Of a DNA stretch of 16,783 bases, positions 14,137 through 16,783 are shown in pieces (positions within the stretch are counted from its first letter, which is position 1; each line of letters begins with the position of its first letter). Source of the DNA: Chryseobacterium gleum (GTDB taxonomy: Bacteria; Bacteroidota; Bacteroidia; UBA10329); the NCBI GenBank assembly GCA_945874195.1, contig CAMCFW010000009.1, forward strand, positions 1 through 16,783, written 5' to 3'. The notes below the pieces were generated by a model that was not told where the DNA came from, searched no databases, and saw only the letters and a program-made list of their open reading frames with translations. The translations under genes and the position numbers were made by a program.

Positions 14137-16080
14137 TCATGAATTACTTAAGGTTTCGGCCAAATTGGTTGCTTCTTCCCATTCCATCATCTTTCTGTCC
14201 AACTGTTCCTGCTTCGCCTGATATTCTTTGAACACATCCCTTTCAACGAGCGCCTCCTTGTATGCAACCTGATCCAACATCAGCTCGTCAAGATCGGCCA
14301 CTTGTTTTTCAATATCAGCAATCTCCTTTTCCAATCGGTCAGCGCGGTTCTTTGCATTACGATATTCCTTTTCCCGTTCCTTTCTTAAGCGCTGTTCTTC
14401 TTTTGTTTCGCCTTTCTTTTCTTCCTGAATAACCACTTCCTGCTTTGGTTTCGAACTGAATTCGGCTATGCTTTTAGCGTTCACTTTCTGAAGGAACTCA
14501 TATACGTCACCAATATGCTGTTTCACGCCCTTGTCCTTGAACTCATATACCTTAGAAGTAAGGCCACTCAGAAAATCCCTATCGTGCGATACGATGATCA
14601 TCGCACCATCATACTTCTGAAGGGCCTGTTTCAGAACGTCTTTCGAATGCATATCCAAGTGATTGGTAGGTTCATCAAGCACCAGTAGGTTCACGGGTTC
14701 AAGCAATAGCTTTGCTAAAGCCAATCGGCCTCGTTCTCCACCCGACAGTACACTGACTTTTTTATCAATGTCCTCGCCACCGAAGAGGAACGAACCGAGA
14801 ATATCTCTGAGCTTGGTCCTTACTTCGCCTCGGGCCACGTCATCCAATGTTTGAAACACGGTCTTTGAAGAATCAAGCGATTCGGCCTGGTCCTGTGCAT
14901 AGTATCCCATCGAAACGTTGTGGCCCAATTCCATCTTTCCGGTGTAGTCCAACTCGCCAACCACAATTTTCGAAAAGGTCGTCTTTCCTTCTCCGTTCTT
15001 TCCCAGGAGCGCCACCTTCTCGCCACGATCGAGCATCAGATCCACATTCCGAAGTACCTCAATATTGCCATAGCTCTTCGAAACTCCTTCGGCCAGAACA
15101 ACCACTTTACCGGCCCTTGGGGCTGCCGGAAAACGAAGCCGCATGACCGAATTATCCTGTTGTTCAACCTGTATCCGATCCACCTTCTCCAAAGCCTTTA
15201 TCCTACTTTGAACCTGCGTGGCCTTCGATGCTTTTGATCGGAACCTATCAATGAACCGCTCTGTATCGGCAATGAACTTCTGCTGATTCTCATAGGAGGC
15301 CATTTGCAAAGCGATCCTTTCTGCCCGTTGCTCCACATATTTGGAATAAGGAACCTTGTAATCGTTGATCCTGCCCAGCGTGATGTCGATGGTTCGATTG
15401 GTTATGTTGTCTAGAAATGCCCTATCGTGCGATACGAGTATGACCGCACCGTTGTGCTCTTTCAGAAATTCCTCCAGCCACTGTATGGATAGAATGTCAA
15501 GGTGGTTGGTAGGTTCGTCAAGCAGCAAAACATCAGGGCGCTGAACAAGGATCTTTGCCAGTTCAACACGCATTTGCCAACCGCCACTGAACTCTTCCAT
15601 TTTCCTTGTCAGGTCGCTGCGAAGGAAACCAAGGCCCATGAGAACCTTTTCCACCTCGGCATCGGCCGTATCGCCACCTAGCAGACTGAAGCGCTCGTTA
15701 GCAACATGCATGTCCTGAATAAGATCCATGTAAGAATCAGACTCATAGTCGGTACGCTCTTCCAACTGTTTTGTGTAGTGCTTCACCTTCAGTTCAAGAT
15801 CCTTAAGTTCGGCAAGCGCACTGTAGGTCTCATTGAAGATGGTCTTTCCAGCCTTCGGCTTAATATCCTGCGACAGGTATCCGATGGTAGATCCGCTGGG
15901 CTTTGACACCGCTCCAGACTCCGGTTCCAACTGTCCGGCAATTACTTTAAGTAGCGTGGATTTACCGGCCCCGTTCTTTCCTACCAATCCGATCCTGTCG
16001 CGCGGATTGGCCAGAAAAGAGATATTGTTGAATAGGAATTTACCGTTGAATTGAACGGAGACTTGGTTAAGTGATATCAT
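14137..16080 (-). CDS. ABC-F family ribosome-associated ATPase (YheS/Uup-like)
   Basis: ABC-F proteins are soluble tandem ATPases that bind the ribosomal E site and act on stalled or poorly positioned translation complexes; some give antibiotic resistance. From ATG 16080 the protein is 647 residues. Domain 1 has Walker A GKNGAGKST (34-42), signature FSGGW (164-168) and LLLDEPTNHLD (185-195). The interdomain P-site tRNA-interaction linker lies at about 245-310 and includes FIDRFRSKASKATQVQSRIKAL in pieces. Domain 2 has GKNGEGKTT (360-368), LSGGERGRLALAK (445-457) and LLVLDEPTNHLD (465-476). A charged C-terminal coiled coil (about 545-640) resembles that of Uup/YheS. No transmembrane domain is present, so it is not a transporter. 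The longer frame to 16125 adds 15 residues before the conserved MISLNQVSV and is rejected as start. Confidence 0.93.
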   Translation of the reverse strand: MISLNQVSVQFNGKFLFNNISFLANPRDRIGLVGKNGAGKSTLLKVIAGQLEPESGAVSKPSGSTIGYLSQDIKPKAGKTIFNETYSALAELKDLELKVKHYTKQLEERTDYESDSYMDLIQDMHVANERFSLLGGDTADAEVEKVLMGLGFLRSDLTRKMEEFSGGWQMRVELAKILVQRPDVLLLDEPTNHLDILSIQWLEEFLKEHNGAVILVSHDRAFLDNITNRTIDITLGRINDYKVPYSKYVEQRAERIALQMASYENQQKFIADTERFIDRFRSKASKATQVQSRIKALEKVDRIQVEQQDNSVMRLRFPAAPRAGKVVVLAEGVSKSYGNIEVLRNVDLMLDRGEKVALLGKNGEGKTTFSKIVVGELDYTGKMELGHNVSMGYYAQDQAESLDSSKTVFQTLDDVARGEVRTKLRDILGSFLFGGEDIDKKVSVLSGGERGRLALAKLLLEPVNLLVLDEPTNHLDMHSKDVLKQALQKYDGAMIIVSHDRDFLSGLTSKVYEFKDKGVKQHIGDVYEFLQKVNAKSIAEFSSKPKQEVVIQEEKKGETKEEQRLRKEREKEYRNAKNRADRLEKEIADIEKQVADLDELMLDQVAYKEALVERDVFKEYQAKQEQLDRKMMEWEEATNLAETLSNS

Positions 16081-16147
16081 TCCGCAAAAATGCGTATTTG
16101 AATTCGGAAATGTGACTGGCCTCACTCACCGCCCGTTAAAAATGTGC

Positions 16148-16155
16148 GTCATTTG
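16148..16155 (+). promoter_or_regulatory. Possible -7 promoter element (GTCATTTG) for the DUF983 gene
   Basis: GTCATTTG keeps the TTTG half of TAnnTTTG but not the TA; it ends 18 nt before the ATG at 16174, the same spacing as the exact element before proline dehydrogenase. It lies in the 93-bp divergent gap with the ABC-F gene. The call rests mainly on position. Confidence 0.25.
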
Positions 16156-16173
16156 ACCCTGTAAGAAAAAGTC

Positions 16174-16542
16174 ATGTTCACAAACCCGAAACTCTACAGC
16201 ATTCTTCACTCCAAATGCCCCGCTTGTTTAAAAGGCGACATGTTCCTTACTAAGAATCCCTATAGCATTTCAAACATTGACAAAATGCCAGAGAAATGTC
16301 CGATTTGTGATCAAAAGTTCTTTCCTGAACCTGGGTTCTATTACGGGGCCATGTATGTTAGCTATGCGCTCACTATTGCTCTAAGTGTAGCGGTGTTCGT
16401 GGCCATGATCGTGTTGTGGAAATTCCAAATTCTCTGGTATCTCGGCATCAATTCCACCCTCATCATTATCCTTTTTCCGCCCATTTTTCGCAGCTCCCGG
16501 GTCATTTGGGCAAACTTCTTTATGCATTATAACAGGGAGTAG
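16174..16542 (+). CDS. DUF983 family zinc-ribbon membrane protein
   Basis: This 122-residue protein has two CPxC pairs (Cys15/Cys18 in CPACLKG and Cys42/Cys45 in CPICDQ), which should form a cytoplasmic zinc ribbon. They precede the DUF983 signature FFPEPGFYYGAMYVSYAL (about 48-65), which runs into two membrane helices (about 57-82 and 86-104). It ends with FMHYNRE. Members of this family are common in Bacteroidota and Alphaproteobacteria and have no settled function. The ATG at 16174 fits the usual length of the family. It is divergent from the ABC-F gene; no partner gene is visible downstream. Confidence 0.9.
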   Translation: MFTNPKLYSILHSKCPACLKGDMFLTKNPYSISNIDKMPEKCPICDQKFFPEPGFYYGAMYVSYALTIALSVAVFVAMIVLWKFQILWYLGINSTLIIILFPPIFRSSRVIWANFFMHYNRE

Positions 16543-16783
16543 GATGCGCTGCCCTCAAAATTTACAGGCTACATTCTTTCGCAGAAATTTAGGTTTCAAA
16601 ACCCCAACTCTTACCGAAACTTCCATTCAAAGCGGGCACATCAATATTAAACGTTCATCACAATGCACCACCCTAATCTGGATACTTAAATCGTGCACCA
16701 CCTTACATTTTTCACGTTCCATGCAAACCGAGAAATACACAAAACCTCAATGCGCTTCGGGTCTCATCCCTTCTTAGATTATT
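16543..16783. other. Non-coding stretch at the right edge with a short direct repeat
   Basis: No credible gene is seen in these 241 bases. The open frame at 16544-16777 has no domain-like sequence, and minus-strand frames are closed by stops near the edge. TGCACCACC occurs twice (16664-16672 and 16694-16702), 30 bp apart, followed each time by a YTA-like sequence. It may be the control region of a gene beyond the window. No strong terminator is seen after the DUF983 gene. Confidence 0.5.

Noticed and set aside
16085..16092. CATTTTTG on the minus strand as a promoter of the ABC-F gene
   Set aside because: It has one mismatch to TAnnTTTG and would put the transcription start on the ATG itself; a leaderless mRNA is possible but nothing else supports it.
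16544..16777. 77-codon plus-strand open frame after the DUF983 gene
   Set aside because: Composition is irregular (many Thr, Ser, Gln, Cys), no hydrophobic core or motif is seen, and it contains the short direct repeat; it is probably untranslated.
1..16783. Mobile elements, CRISPR arrays, tRNA or rRNA genes, toxin-antitoxin or phage-defence modules
   Set aside because: No transposase, integrase, repeat-spacer pattern, cloverleaf-like sequence or defence-type gene was recognised; all larger frames fit known housekeeping or envelope families.

Overview
The window looks like chromosomal DNA of a free-living Bacteroidota species, probably a Flavobacteriia-type marine or freshwater lineage. The evidence is a PorV/PorQ-like outer-membrane barrel, a ComEA-type helix-hairpin-helix outer-membrane protein, a DUF983 protein, a lipoprotein with a KRKYRPGFHVD motif, a single-domain proline dehydrogenase, weak Shine-Dalgarno signals, and several matches to the Bacteroidota -7 promoter element TAnnTTTG. 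No tRNA, rRNA, insertion sequence, prophage or CRISPR array is visible.

Left block, plus strand (1-7684): the 3' end of purK overlaps purE by ATGA (de novo purine synthesis). Next come a PorV/PorQ-like outer-membrane protein and, overlapping it by GTGA, a helix-hairpin-helix plus beta-barrel outer-membrane protein. That second gene is interrupted by an in-frame TGA at 2287-2289, although the reading frame continues intact to 3675. It is followed by a proline dehydrogenase with a clear TAnnTTTG promoter and a soluble hybrid histidine kinase with four PAS-like domains and a receiver.

Middle block, minus strand (7685-12559): in order of transcription, a neutral-ceramidase-family amidohydrolase, a GmhA-type sedoheptulose-7-phosphate isomerase, a YifB/ComM AAA ATPase and a GT11 fucosyltransferase. 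The last three are packed as an operon (6-bp gap, then a 4-bp ATGA overlap). The fucosyltransferase and the kinase converge with no intergenic base: their stop codons form one TGATCA palindrome.

Right block (12560-16783): a DUF2064/TIGR04282 nucleotidyltransferase-like glycosyltransferase is read divergently from the ceramidase. It ends at a strong bidirectional terminator (13282-13317) shared with a convergent lipoprotein gene. Upstream of the lipoprotein on the minus strand is an ABC-F translation factor, divergent from a DUF983 zinc-ribbon membrane protein. The final 240 bases show no credible gene.

Most of the window is ordinary core genome. I see no new multi-gene system. The points most worth checking are the premature stop in the HHH/barrel gene; the ceramidase homologue, which has Thr where the catalytic Ser is expected, no signal peptide and no C-terminal domain; and the envelope-sugar genes (heptose, fucose) clustered with it.
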